Shown one piece after another: positions 1 to 7,038 of a DNA stretch of 24,017 nucleotides (position 1 is its first letter; each line of letters starts with the position of its first letter). The DNA is from an uncultured Oscillospiraceae bacterium (lineage in GTDB: Bacteria > Bacillota > Clostridia > Oscillospirales > Ruminococcaceae): positions 1 to 24,017 of the forward strand of contig UQGL01000032.1 of NCBI GenBank assembly GCA_900540595.1, in the 5' to 3' direction. The notes beneath the pieces were generated by a model. It did not search any database. It was not told the DNA's origin and saw only the letters and a list, made by a program, of their open reading frames with translations. A program made the translations under genes and the position numbers.

Positions 1-269
1 TAGATGTTTTCAATCGGCTGCTGCAAAATCGTCAGATCCGGCTCCAGCCCGGTCGGCAGGGGCGCGTCCTCCGGTACCACAAGATAGCGCTCCTCGCCGA
101 TGGTGACAAGGCTGTACCCGCCCGCGCACTCATCGATCGTAAACTGCTCGGCGTATTCCAGCGGATAGTGCCCTGTAACCGTCAGCCCGGCAGAGGCAGG
201 TTCTGCCTCCCTTGCAGCACAGCCCGCCAGCAGCAGGGCGGGCAGCACAAAAAGCGCCTCCCGCCTCAT
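1..269 (-). CDS. BtuF/FhuD-like ABC transporter substrate-binding lipoprotein (5' part only)
   Basis: The gene runs off the left edge, so only about 89 N-terminal residues are visible. It opens with a short lipoprotein signal peptide ending in LLLAGC (Cys17 is the lipidated residue). A short stretch follows that reads AEQFTIDEC, YSLVTIGEERYLVVP and LQQPIENI. That layout is typical of Clostridial cobalamin or iron-complex binding proteins that sit outside the membrane and feed an ABC importer. The ATG overlaps the stop of the preceding NEAT-like gene in an ATGA arrangement, so the two are translationally coupled. Being third behind a cobalamin riboswitch favours a corrinoid, cobalt-tetrapyrrole or heme-like ligand, but the ligand cannot be read from the sequence. 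The permease and ATPase genes would be expected further left. Confidence 0.75.
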   Translation of the reverse strand, partial: MRREALFVLPALLLAGCAAREAEPASAGLTVTGHYPLEYAEQFTIDECAGGYSLVTIGEERYLVVPEDAPLPTGLEPDLTILQQPIENI

Positions 270-1132
270 TCGGCGGCAGCCAGCGTGGCGCTGTCAAAGG
301 TCAGTGTGTAGTCGATTTCATGCGGGGTGCTCATCGCAACGGTATCTGCCGTGACGGCCAGGGCGGTGTCCAGTGCCGCTACAGGAATCTCAAAGGTCGA
401 ATTGCCCTCGGTGTTGGTGGGCAGGTACTTTTCCCCGTCCACCAGCATATAATCATAGTTCGGGCTGCTCCAGACGATGACGGCGGTCATCGCGCCGTCT
501 GCCACCGTCAGGGCTGCGGGGTTCTCCACCGTGGCGCGGCCGCTGCCGCCGGTAAGCGCGACCGCACAGGTATAGCTGCCATCCTCCGGCAGCACGGTCT
601 CGGCGCCATCCTCCGCAGCGGGCACAGCGTCCGCCACGCTGACGGTATGGTCATACCAGGTGCCCTTGGTGCCGAGGATCGCCAGCGAAAAGTCGGTATC
701 CACAGCCTCCACAGGAATGTCAAAGCCATAGACCTCGTCCGTAGTTCCGTCAGAGTAAGTCACGGTGTCCAGCGTCGGCTGCAGCCAGTCCGCCTCATGC
801 GCGGGGGCATCGGCGGCAGTGCCGGGGTACAGATTTACGATTTTCTGGGACTGCAGGCTGACATGGAAAACCATCTTTCCGTCCGCCACCGTCAGCGTAC
901 CCATCCCCTCGCAGGCTTCATTAGCGTGGAACATGCTGCTGTCGGTCTTGAACTCGGCGGTATACACACCATCCGGCAGGGCAGCCGCCGGGATAGCCTC
1001 GGCTGTATCGGGCGTTTCGGCGGCAGCAGCGCTCTCGCTCTGTGCGGGGACGGTGCTTTCCGCCGCGGAGGTTGCGCCGCAGCCTGCCAGCAGCAGGGCC
1101 GCCAGCGTCAGGATCAGGAGCTGTTTCTTCAT
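266..1132 (-). CDS. Two-domain NEAT-like (iron/tetrapyrrole transport-associated) lipoprotein
   Basis: This 288-residue protein starts with a lipoprotein signal (LLLAGCG, Cys18), followed by a low-complexity Ala/Ser/Glu linker to about residue 50. Two related beta-rich domains follow. The first covers roughly residues 51-168 and contains GVYTAEFKTDSSMFH and YGFDIPV. The second covers roughly 181-285 and contains WSSPNYDYM, GEKYLP and FEIPV. The paired layout resembles NEAT-type heme-binding modules found in Clostridial surface proteins annotated as iron transporters. It is probably anchored on the outer face of the membrane and passes a metal-tetrapyrrole to the binding protein encoded next. 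The start is preceded by GAGGAAAG. A terminator hairpin separates it from cbiK, so it may depend on read-through or on a weak local promoter (a GTATAT-like -10 lies about 15 bases upstream). The family is recognised by pattern; heme or corrinoid binding is inferred. Confidence 0.72.
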   Translation of the reverse strand: MKKQLLILTLAALLLAGCGATSAAESTVPAQSESAAAAETPDTAEAIPAAALPDGVYTAEFKTDSSMFHANEACEGMGTLTVADGKMVFHVSLQSQKIVNLYPGTAADAPAHEADWLQPTLDTVTYSDGTTDEVYGFDIPVEAVDTDFSLAILGTKGTWYDHTVSVADAVPAAEDGAETVLPEDGSYTCAVALTGGSGRATVENPAALTVADGAMTAVIVWSSPNYDYMLVDGEKYLPTNTEGNSTFEIPVAALDTALAVTADTVAMSTPHEIDYTLTFDSATLAAAE

Positions 1133-1198
1133 TTGTCTTTCCTCATATACTTTCTTTGTTTTTTGCGATACGGAAACCGCAATCGCACGCTTTCACCC

Positions 1199-1230
1199 AA
1201 AAACTGCCCGAAGGCAGAACCTTCGGGCAG
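1199..1230 (-). terminator. Intrinsic terminator after cbiK
   Basis: On the minus strand the hairpin has perfect arms CTGCCCGAAGG and CCTTCGGGCAG with a very short loop, followed directly by TTTTTG. It lies just past the cbiK stop and ahead of the NEAT-like gene, so it should end or reduce cbiK transcription before the downstream lipoprotein genes. Confidence 0.8.
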
Positions 1231-1240
1231 AGGTGGCAAA

Positions 1241-2485
1241 TCAACCGTTCAGTGTGTCGATCGCAGCCTTGGTATGCGCCACATACAGAGCCTGAACCGC
1301 ATCGATCTCACCCAGACCGGCGATCTGGGTGTTCACGCTGTCAAAGCAGCCCGCGGCATTGAACTGGCTCAGCCACGAATCCTCGTCCGCACCGGCCATG
1401 TCGTTGTTGGCGTGGTCACCGGCAACCACCATCAGCGGCCGCAGCACGACCTTGGTATACCCGGCTGCCTTCACAGCCTCGATCACAGCCTCACAGGCGG
1501 TATCCTCCGGCTCGCCCTCCACAGTGCCGATAAAGACATTCTCATAGCCGAGCGTCTGCATCGCCGTCTGCATCTGGCTGTAGCTGACCTTGGCCGTGTG
1601 GGAGGTGCCATGCCCCATAAACACAAAGGCAGTCCCATCGGCAGCCGCGGCAGCGGCATCCTCATATCCGGCGGTCTTTACAGCCTCCTCTGTGATGGCG
1701 GTCGCAACGGCCTCCTTATCGTCATTGATGACCGTGGCATCGCTGCCCACCTCACCCAGCAGCGGCTCGGCGATAGCAACGCTCTCAAACTTATCCTTGT
1801 AGGCATCAATCGCCTCGCACATCTCATCGTACTCTGCGCCGTGCATCAGATGCGTCGGCTGGACGACCAGATTCTTGACGCCGTTGGCCACAGCACGGTC
1901 CAGCGCCTGCTGCATGTTGTCGATCTTCTCGCCGTCACGGGCCTGCACATGGTTGATGATAATCTGGGCGGTAAAGGCGCGGCGAACGCTCCAATCGGGG
2001 TATGCGGCCTGCAGGGCATCCTCAATGCCCTTGATGTCCGCCGCACGGCTGCCGTTGAAGGAGGTGCCGAAGCTGACGACCAGCAACTCATTCTCACCGA
2101 TGTCATCTGCGTTGCGGGGATCATCCAGCGCAGCATCACCGGTATCGCGGCCGAAGTAGTCGGGGTCGGCGTTCTCGCCCTCCACCATCTCCTTCTGGGT
2201 GTCGGTCAGGGCGTCCCACGCAGCCTTGGCGGCCTCGCACTGGGCATCGGTGTCCTCGGTGCGGGTCTGCACATAGATCGCATCAATCAAGTCGGCACAA
2301 TTCCGGGCAGCCATCTCGTCTGCATCCCCTTCCTCTGTGCTCTGGGCGGGGGCGGCCTCGCTCACAGCCACGCTCTCGGGCGTGCTGTCAACGGGGGCGG
2401 TGCTGCCACAGCCGGCCAGCAGTGCGGTGGACAGGGCTGCCGCCATCAGCGCGGCGGCGGCTTTCTTACAGTTGCGTTTTCTCAT
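1241..2485 (-). CDS. cbiK: Sirohydrochlorin cobaltochelatase CbiK, lipoprotein form
   Basis: CbiK chelatases insert cobalt into sirohydrochlorin in the anaerobic B12 pathway. This 414-residue protein starts at the ATG at 2485, preceded by GAAAGGAAG; an in-frame ATG 144 bases further upstream lies beyond the attenuator hairpin and would add an implausible leader. Residues 1-26 form a lipoprotein signal (ALLAGC, Cys26). A Ser/Glu-rich linker and a helical segment (about 58-125) precede the chelatase fold, which begins at LLVVSFGTSF (135-144). Family signatures include QPTHLMHG (209-216), MGHGTSH (290-296), GTVEGEP (320-326) and GDHANND (356-362); the His residues in the second and fourth blocks are the likely metal ligands. 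A membrane-anchored extracellular chelatase recalls the periplasmic CbiK of Desulfovibrio. Position directly behind a cobalamin riboswitch supports a cobalt role. It could instead act on another tetrapyrrole or metal in uptake rather than synthesis. Confidence 0.9.
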   Translation of the reverse strand: MRKRNCKKAAAALMAAALSTALLAGCGSTAPVDSTPESVAVSEAAPAQSTEEGDADEMAARNCADLIDAIYVQTRTEDTDAQCEAAKAAWDALTDTQKEMVEGENADPDYFGRDTGDAALDDPRNADDIGENELLVVSFGTSFNGSRAADIKGIEDALQAAYPDWSVRRAFTAQIIINHVQARDGEKIDNMQQALDRAVANGVKNLVVQPTHLMHGAEYDEMCEAIDAYKDKFESVAIAEPLLGEVGSDATVINDDKEAVATAITEEAVKTAGYEDAAAAAADGTAFVFMGHGTSHTAKVSYSQMQTAMQTLGYENVFIGTVEGEPEDTACEAVIEAVKAAGYTKVVLRPLMVVAGDHANNDMAGADEDSWLSQFNAAGCFDSVNTQIAGLGEIDAVQALYVAHTKAAIDTLNG

Positions 2486-2547
2486 GGGTTCTGCTTCCTT
2501 TCTAAAACAGCCATTGCCGAGGAAGCAGCGCACACCCAAACAAGCCC

Positions 2548-2600
2548 GAAAAAAACGAGGCCTTTTGCGTGCAGAATGGCAACACAAAAAGACCTCGGCT
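2548..2600 (-). terminator. Attenuator hairpin of the cobalamin riboswitch
   Basis: On the minus strand the segments CGAGGTCTTTTTGTG and CGCAAAAGGCCTCG form a long, slightly imperfect stem, immediately followed by seven Ts. It sits between the riboswitch aptamer and the cbiK start codon, where a B12-controlled transcription terminator is expected. Confidence 0.82.
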
Positions 2601-2659
2601 TTTAAGCAGGTTCCTTGCGGTACAACCAATTCCTCGTGATTTGGGGCGTTTAGCCCCCG

Positions 2660-2868
2660 TACCCGGCAGCGGGCAGGTTTCCTGGCTGAAAGCTCTGCGC
2701 CTGCCGCCGCCTTCCCGGGCTATGGCCCAGTGGCTGATGCTCCTGCATCGTGGCGGCAGACTCCCTTATCACAGTGACGAGATCGCGCGGGATTGACACC
2801 CGCTTCCCTTTTACCCTTTTCCATGCGCATATCACGCATGAAAAGGCACCTGCTGTCGTATTCAGTTT
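2660..2868 (-). promoter_or_regulatory. Cobalamin riboswitch (class I aptamer)
   Basis: Read on the minus strand, this leader carries the conserved blocks of the adenosylcobalamin-type aptamer in order. These are ACGACAGCAGGTGCC near the 5' end, AAGGGAAGCGGGTG, a pairing AATCCCGC, GCCACTGG, CCGGGAAGGC, and the B12 box AGCCAGGAAACCTGCC at 2672-2687. A terminator hairpin follows before cbiK, so excess cobalamin should stop transcription of the downstream chelatase. The exact ends are estimated. A small open frame across this stretch is not a gene. Confidence 0.93.
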
Positions 2869-2877
2869 TACTGTGTC

Positions 2878-2906
2878 AGTATAGCACAAGGAGGTAAGAA
2901 ACGCAA
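2878..2906 (-). promoter_or_regulatory. Promoter for the riboswitch-cbiK transcript
   Basis: The minus strand shows a -35 box TTGCGT (2901-2906), a 17-base spacer, and a -10 box TATACT (2878-2883) preceded by TGC, making it an extended -10. The aptamer begins about 10 bases downstream of the -10, as expected. Confidence 0.75.
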
Positions 2907-2998
2907 GAATAATATTTTACGGCACCGGTGTTTTTCTTTATATAATACAGATACGGCTCAGGTCTGTGCTGCGCCGCTTTTGCAGCATCACCTGCTTT

Positions 2999-3393
2999 TT
3001 ATAATGTACGCATATACAAAAGCGCCAATGCGCCGCCCCATGTGATACCCGCAAACAGTGCCGCCAGCAGTGGATCGCCGCCGTAGCCGGGCTGGTCTGC
3101 AAAGGCAACATCCTGAAAAAAGGTACACCACAGCATACTGATGACCGTTTTCCCCAGAAAGGTGCGCCCCACAAAGCGGAAGCCCAGCAAAATCAGAGGC
3201 ACATTCAGCACCAGCGTTGTGATGCCGATGGGGAACCCCTACAGATAGTTGCCCAACAAGGCCAGACCCGACAGCCGCCGGATGCAAAGTCGGCACCCTT
3301 GGCAAAATAGCAGATGCTCAGGGCATACAGAAACCCTGCGACCAGATTATACAGCTGATCCGTCACAAGTGTCTGCGTTTTTTCTTTTATCAT
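2999..3393 (-). pseudogene. Broken YitT-family membrane protein gene
   Basis: The gene starts at ATG 3393 and reads YNLVAGFLYALSICYFAKGA, a first membrane segment typical of YitT (DUF161) proteins. Near 3273-3279 one base is missing after GGCGGC. In the corrected frame the text continues LSGLALLGNYL, then hits a TAG at 3239-3241 where an amino acid (probably Trp) is expected. It resumes as GFPIGITTLVLNVPLILLGF and further hydrophobic segments. It finally stops at 2999, after roughly 130 codons instead of the usual 280-300, so the C-terminal half is also absent. Three independent lesions make a decayed gene far more likely than a real small protein. The original function is unknown; YitT proteins are uncharacterised multi-pass membrane proteins. 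Confidence 0.8.
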
Positions 3394-3416
3394 AGAACAC
3401 TGCCCCCCCCTTTCGG

Positions 3417-3454
3417 AAAACGAGGAGCCTCCCTTGTGGGGAAACGCTCCTCGT
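3417..3454 (-). terminator. Terminator of the minus-strand sugar-amine operon
   Basis: On the minus strand ACGAGGAGC pairs perfectly with GCTCCTCGT around a GC-rich loop, followed by TTTTCC. It starts 8 bases after the stop codon of the double HAD gene and closes that operon. Confidence 0.8.
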
Positions 3455-3461
3455 TGTGTGG

Positions 3462-4895
3462 TTACTCAATCAGTTTTAATCTTCGGAGCGCATGGGCGAT
3501 GCCGCCATTTTCCACGGTGTCTGTGACCATATCGGCACAGGCGCGCACCTGCGGCAGGGCATTGCCCATTGCCACACCGATGCCGGCCAGCTGCAGCATT
3601 TCCAAATCGTTTTCGGCATCTCCAAAGGCAATGGTTTCCTCCGGGGTGATACCGATTGCCGCACACAGGGCACGGATGCCGTTTTCCTTGCCGCCGGTTC
3701 GGCTCATCAGATCCACCACAGCATCTCCCCAGCGCTTTGTCCGGCAGTGGGGCATCTGCCGCAGCAGTTCTTCTTCCTCCTCCTCGTTCACGAAGGGGAT
3801 GACCTGATATATGCGGCGGTTTTCCAAATCGGAGATGTCACGCACAGCCGGCACGGCGGTGCCGATTTTTGCCTGCTCGACCTCCATGCGGGAGTTCACG
3901 CAGTTGGCGTACATCCTGTCTTTTTCAAGAAAGATGCAGCTGCAGTTCTTTTTCTGCAAAAACTGCTTCAATGCCGACAGATCCCCGGCGGGAATGGGCG
4001 TTTCCCGCACGATCTGTCCCTGCAGCTCACAGAGCTGGCCGTTCATATAAACAGCACCGTCAACCGTGATCCCGGGCAGCATGTTTTCTTCCGCGATTTC
4101 CAACGCATGACGGCCGGTACACAGAAATACCTGCACGCCGCTGCGCTGTAAAGCCTGCAGTGCCGGGGCTGCACTGGGCGGCATCCGATGCCCGCCCACG
4201 GTAATCAGGGTGCCGTCCACATCAAAGAAGGCGGCGCGTATTCTTTTTCCGCCGCACGCCGCCAGCGCAGGCAGCTCGGCAAGGCTGTCGATATGCAGCT
4301 GCGCCGCCCGCTGGTCAAACGGGAATCTTTCGTCCCGCAGGGCAGCCACAACGCCGCCCGCCGCCGTACCCGCCTGCACACCGTAGGTGGAGTCCTCCAC
4401 GATCAGACATTCCTCCGGCTTGCGCCCCAGCTTGTCCATGGTGAAACGGTAAATTTCAGGATCCGGCTTGCTGCGGGTAAATTCGTGACCGCTGACGATG
4501 CAGTCAAACAACTCCCGGATTTTGCACTGTGTCAGGACCTGCTCAATACATTCCCGGCTGCTGCTGCTTGCAAGAGCCACCTGCAGCCCCATCTGCTTTA
4601 ATTCATGCAGCAGCGGGCGAACCTCTTTGCGCAGAATATCCGGGTAATACACCTGGCAGCCGGCGTTCATGGCGTCCATTTCCTGCCGGAACGCGGCATC
4701 ATCGGTGCGGCGGCAGAGTTTTGCCATAAAGGGCATATATTCCTGCCCGGAAATGCCCACCAACGGGTACATGCTTTCCAGAGTGATCCACGGGTAGAAC
4801 GGCTTCAGATGTGCATACTGATGGTGCAGGTAGACCGGTTCACTGTCGATCAGCACGCCGTCCATATCAAAGATGACTGCCTTGATCGGCTTCAT
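3462..4895 (-). CDS. Bifunctional double HAD phosphatase (beta-PGM-like domain fused to Cof-type domain)
   Basis: This 477-residue protein contains two complete HAD phosphatase domains in one reading frame. The first (about 5-215) is of the beta-phosphoglucomutase/sugar-phosphatase type. It has FDMDGV with Asp10/Asp12, SSSS near Ser110, SKPDP with Lys143, and VEDS with Glu167/Asp168. The second (about 220-477) is of the Cof/HAD-IIB type. It has FFDVDGTL with Asp225/Asp227, LCTGR with Thr260, GGKENG with Lys403, and FGDAEND with Asp426 and Asp430. Both catalytic sets look intact. The ATG at 4895 is preceded by GAAGGGAG and lies 13 bases after the EIIA gene. It is last in the operon. A likely role is dephosphorylation of sugar phosphates made by the upstream kinase and deglycases, perhaps to relieve phosphosugar stress; substrates cannot be read from the sequence. 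Confidence 0.85.
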   Translation of the reverse strand: MKPIKAVIFDMDGVLIDSEPVYLHHQYAHLKPFYPWITLESMYPLVGISGQEYMPFMAKLCRRTDDAAFRQEMDAMNAGCQVYYPDILRKEVRPLLHELKQMGLQVALASSSSRECIEQVLTQCKIRELFDCIVSGHEFTRSKPDPEIYRFTMDKLGRKPEECLIVEDSTYGVQAGTAAGGVVAALRDERFPFDQRAAQLHIDSLAELPALAACGGKRIRAAFFDVDGTLITVGGHRMPPSAAPALQALQRSGVQVFLCTGRHALEIAEENMLPGITVDGAVYMNGQLCELQGQIVRETPIPAGDLSALKQFLQKKNCSCIFLEKDRMYANCVNSRMEVEQAKIGTAVPAVRDISDLENRRIYQVIPFVNEEEEEELLRQMPHCRTKRWGDAVVDLMSRTGGKENGIRALCAAIGITPEETIAFGDAENDLEMLQLAGIGVAMGNALPQVRACADMVTDTVENGGIAHALRRLKLIE

Positions 4896-4908
4896 GGCGT
4901 TTCTCCCT

Positions 4909-5349
4909 TCAGATACCGTCCTCGTCCTCCTGCGGCTGGGCGGGAACCTCCAGCACAAACTTGCCGATGTTTTCGTGCCCGGTCTGCATAATGTCGGCGG
5001 CCAGTGCATCCACATCGGGGCATTCGTCACCGGTGATGTTGCGCATGCACAGATCCATCAGCATACTGCTGTTCAGCCCGGAGATCACACGCACCTTGGG
5101 GCGGGTCATCGAAAGTCCTGCTGCGCGGTTGTACGGCGTACCGCCGGCAATGTCTGCCAGCACCAGAACAGCCTCGCAGTCTGCATAGCTGTCGATTGCC
5201 TCTGCCAGCTGCTTTTCAAACACTTCCACATCCATGCCGTCGGCAAAATCTACGGCTTTCAATTCCGCATCACTGCCTGCCAGCATTTTTACATTGGCAG
5301 CCATACCGGCGGCAAAGCCGCCATGCCCGGTCACAACTACACCTACCAT
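4909..5349 (-). CDS. Mannose-family PTS system EIIA component (orphan)
   Basis: The 146-residue protein matches the EIIA domain of mannose/sorbose/N-acetylgalactosamine PTS permeases. It starts MVGVVVTGHGGFA, with His9 as the expected phosphorylation site, and carries VLVLADIAGGTPYN and a SGLNSSMLMDL segment. This cytoplasmic protein takes phosphate from HPr and passes it to EIIB. No intact EIIB, EIIC or EIID gene is in the window; only a degraded EIIB start remains at about 9567-9741. It therefore either serves a PTS encoded elsewhere, acts as a regulatory phosphoprotein, or is a leftover. AAAGGAG lies about 12 bases before the ATG. It sits between the GntR gene and the HAD gene in the same operon. 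Confidence 0.87.
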   Translation of the reverse strand: MVGVVVTGHGGFAAGMAANVKMLAGSDAELKAVDFADGMDVEVFEKQLAEAIDSYADCEAVLVLADIAGGTPYNRAAGLSMTRPKVRVISGLNSSMLMDLCMRNITGDECPDVDALAADIMQTGHENIGKFVLEVPAQPQEDEDGI

Positions 5350-5393
5350 AGCAAACTATACTCCTTTAGCAAGACCGGGCGCACAGACCCGGC

Positions 5394-6146
5394 TTATTGG
5401 TTGACAACTTCAAATTCAAATTTCTGGGTAACGCCGTCCAGATACTCTTTACTGAGGTCGATCGGACGGTCGTTTTGGTCCATGACCACGTTTTCGACAT
5501 ACAGCACGGGGGAACCGCGGTGTACGCCGAACAGGTTGGCAAACTCGACGTTGGCGGTCTGCGCCATCAGCACACGGCGCGATTTGATGATCCTCTCGTG
5601 GTAGACGGTTTCAAAGACATCGTACAGCGAGCGCTGGGCAAAGTTGTAGGCATCAATGCCGGGAAACACAGATTCCGGCACATAGTTTTCGACAAGAACA
5701 AAGGGCTTTCCGCTGACATAGCGCATACGCACAAGATGATAGCAGCGGTCCCCGCGTTCCAGCTTGAGCCGTGCAAACAGTTCCGGGGTATAGCTTACCC
5801 ACTCTGCACGCAACACCTCGGTACGGTGCTCCAGATTCAAAACCCCCATCTCGGCGGCAAAGCTCAGCTGCTTGTTCAGAAAGCGTCCGCGGGTATCAGG
5901 GCTGCGCACAAAGGTGCCGCGCCCCCGCATACGTTCCACGAAGCCGTCTTCGATCAGCATATTGTAAGCCTGCCGTGCAACAGGGCGTGAAATGCCGAAC
6001 TGGGCGCACAGCTCCTCCTCTGTCGGCAATTTTGTCCCTGCCGACAGTTTCCCGCTGGTGATTGCCTCCAGCAATGCCTTACGCAGCTGTTCGTACAGAG
6101 GAACTGCGCTGGTTTTGTCAAGCTGTATTCCGTTCAGTTCGATCAT
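5394..6146 (-). CDS. GntR-family transcriptional regulator (HutC/UTRA type)
   Basis: This 250-residue regulator has an N-terminal winged helix-turn-helix (about 12-80), including LPTEEELCAQFGISRPVARQ and VERMRGRGTFV, followed by a UTRA ligand-binding domain (about 95-245). UTRA domains usually sense a sugar phosphate such as GlcNAc-6-P or fructoselysine-6-P. AAGGAG precedes the ATG by about 11 bases, and the gene starts 20 bases after the kinase stop. The natural targets are the two palindromes at 8069-8086 and 9822-9839, which lie at the promoters of the two SIS genes. It probably represses both arms and is relieved by a pathway intermediate. That assignment is inferred from position. Confidence 0.88.
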   Translation of the reverse strand: MIELNGIQLDKTSAVPLYEQLRKALLEAITSGKLSAGTKLPTEEELCAQFGISRPVARQAYNMLIEDGFVERMRGRGTFVRSPDTRGRFLNKQLSFAAEMGVLNLEHRTEVLRAEWVSYTPELFARLKLERGDRCYHLVRMRYVSGKPFVLVENYVPESVFPGIDAYNFAQRSLYDVFETVYHERIIKSRRVLMAQTANVEFANLFGVHRGSPVLYVENVVMDQNDRPIDLSKEYLDGVTQKFEFEVVNQ

Positions 6147-6166
6147 GATAGGAAATCTCCTTCTTG

Positions 6167-7036
6167 TTATTCGGTGCCGTCTGGGGAGATTTCCGCTTTA
6201 CAGCCAAAGCCGCCCTGTGCCATACAGTTGCGTGCCGAAACCTGCTGCCCGGCAGCCAGTGCAGCCAGAAGCGCCTGCTCCGGCATGGGCTTTGCTTTTT
6301 GCCACCCCGCAGTATACAGCGAGCAGAGGAAGGCAGCAAGGAAAGAATCTCCTGCACCCATTGTATCACTTGCCTTTACCATTTGGGTAGTCTTTTCCAC
6401 AATTTTCCCTTGTACGGACAACATTTGCCCGGCTGCGCCCATTGTGGCCAGAACATGCACCACGCCGCGACGATGCAGCGGCGCGCACAATTCCGCAAAA
6501 GCAGCCTTGTCCATCGGCTTGCAGGAAAGCATCGCCAGATCTATGCCGTGGCAAACCTCGTCATAGTAGGCATCGGTGCGGTACTTTTCCTTTTCGCCGA
6601 AGTCATAGGCGAACACAGCGGGCAGCGCCTGCACAGCCGCCATCTGTTCGGGCATTTTGGCGTTGCAGCTGCTGACGATCAGATCGGCGGTTTTCAGCTC
6701 GTCCAGCTCCTGCGCACCGATCTGCAGCGGGCCGGTCCAGCTTTCCCCGGTGATGACCTCGATAAAGCTGCGCTCCCCGTTGACCACATCATAGCTGCAC
6801 ACCTTGGTGGTACGCCCTTGCAAAACGGGGCAATGGCTGATGTCCACGCCGTTTTCCCGGAGTGCTTTCTCCACAATATGTGCCATCTTGTCATCGCCAA
6901 GGGAGCCGAGATACTCGGCCTGTGCCCCCAGCCGCGCCGCATGAACTGCGACGTTTACCGCATTGCCGCCGGGGAAGCACTCCTTTGTGTTGTGGTAATA
7001 GTCTATTACGTTATCCCCTAATGCAATCAGTTTCAT
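6167..7036 (-). CDS. PfkB-family sugar kinase, fructoselysine 6-kinase-like
   Basis: The protein (about 289 residues) is a ribokinase/PfkB-family kinase. The N-terminus has LIALGDNVIDYY and FPGGNAVNVAVHAARLG, and the C-terminal signature is SDTMGAGDSFLAAFLC, with the catalytic Asp in GAGDS. The GDN-VD and GGNAVNVAV blocks resemble FrlD, which phosphorylates fructoselysine at O-6. The neighbouring FrlB-like gene strengthens this, though a related Amadori compound or amino-sugar is possible. The ATG at 7036 lies two bases past the deglycase stop. An upstream TTG at 7042 overlaps that stop and sits at better spacing from AAGAGAG, so it may be the true start and add two residues. Confidence 0.8.
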   Translation of the reverse strand: MKLIALGDNVIDYYHNTKECFPGGNAVNVAVHAARLGAQAEYLGSLGDDKMAHIVEKALRENGVDISHCPVLQGRTTKVCSYDVVNGERSFIEVITGESWTGPLQIGAQELDELKTADLIVSSCNAKMPEQMAAVQALPAVFAYDFGEKEKYRTDAYYDEVCHGIDLAMLSCKPMDKAAFAELCAPLHRRGVVHVLATMGAAGQMLSVQGKIVEKTTQMVKASDTMGAGDSFLAAFLCSLYTAGWQKAKPMPEQALLAALAAGQQVSARNCMAQGGFGCKAEISPDGTE

Positions 7037-7038
7037 AC

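Noticed and set aside
212..2605. Very long open frame on the plus strand (797 codons) opposite cbiK and the NEAT-like gene
   Set aside because: It lies antisense to two clearly recognisable genes, has a low-complexity Gly/His/Arg composition typical of a GC-rich complement, and runs through the terminator and leader.
2650..2889. 79-codon minus-strand frame over the leader
   Set aside because: It coincides exactly with the cobalamin riboswitch, whose conserved blocks explain the sequence.
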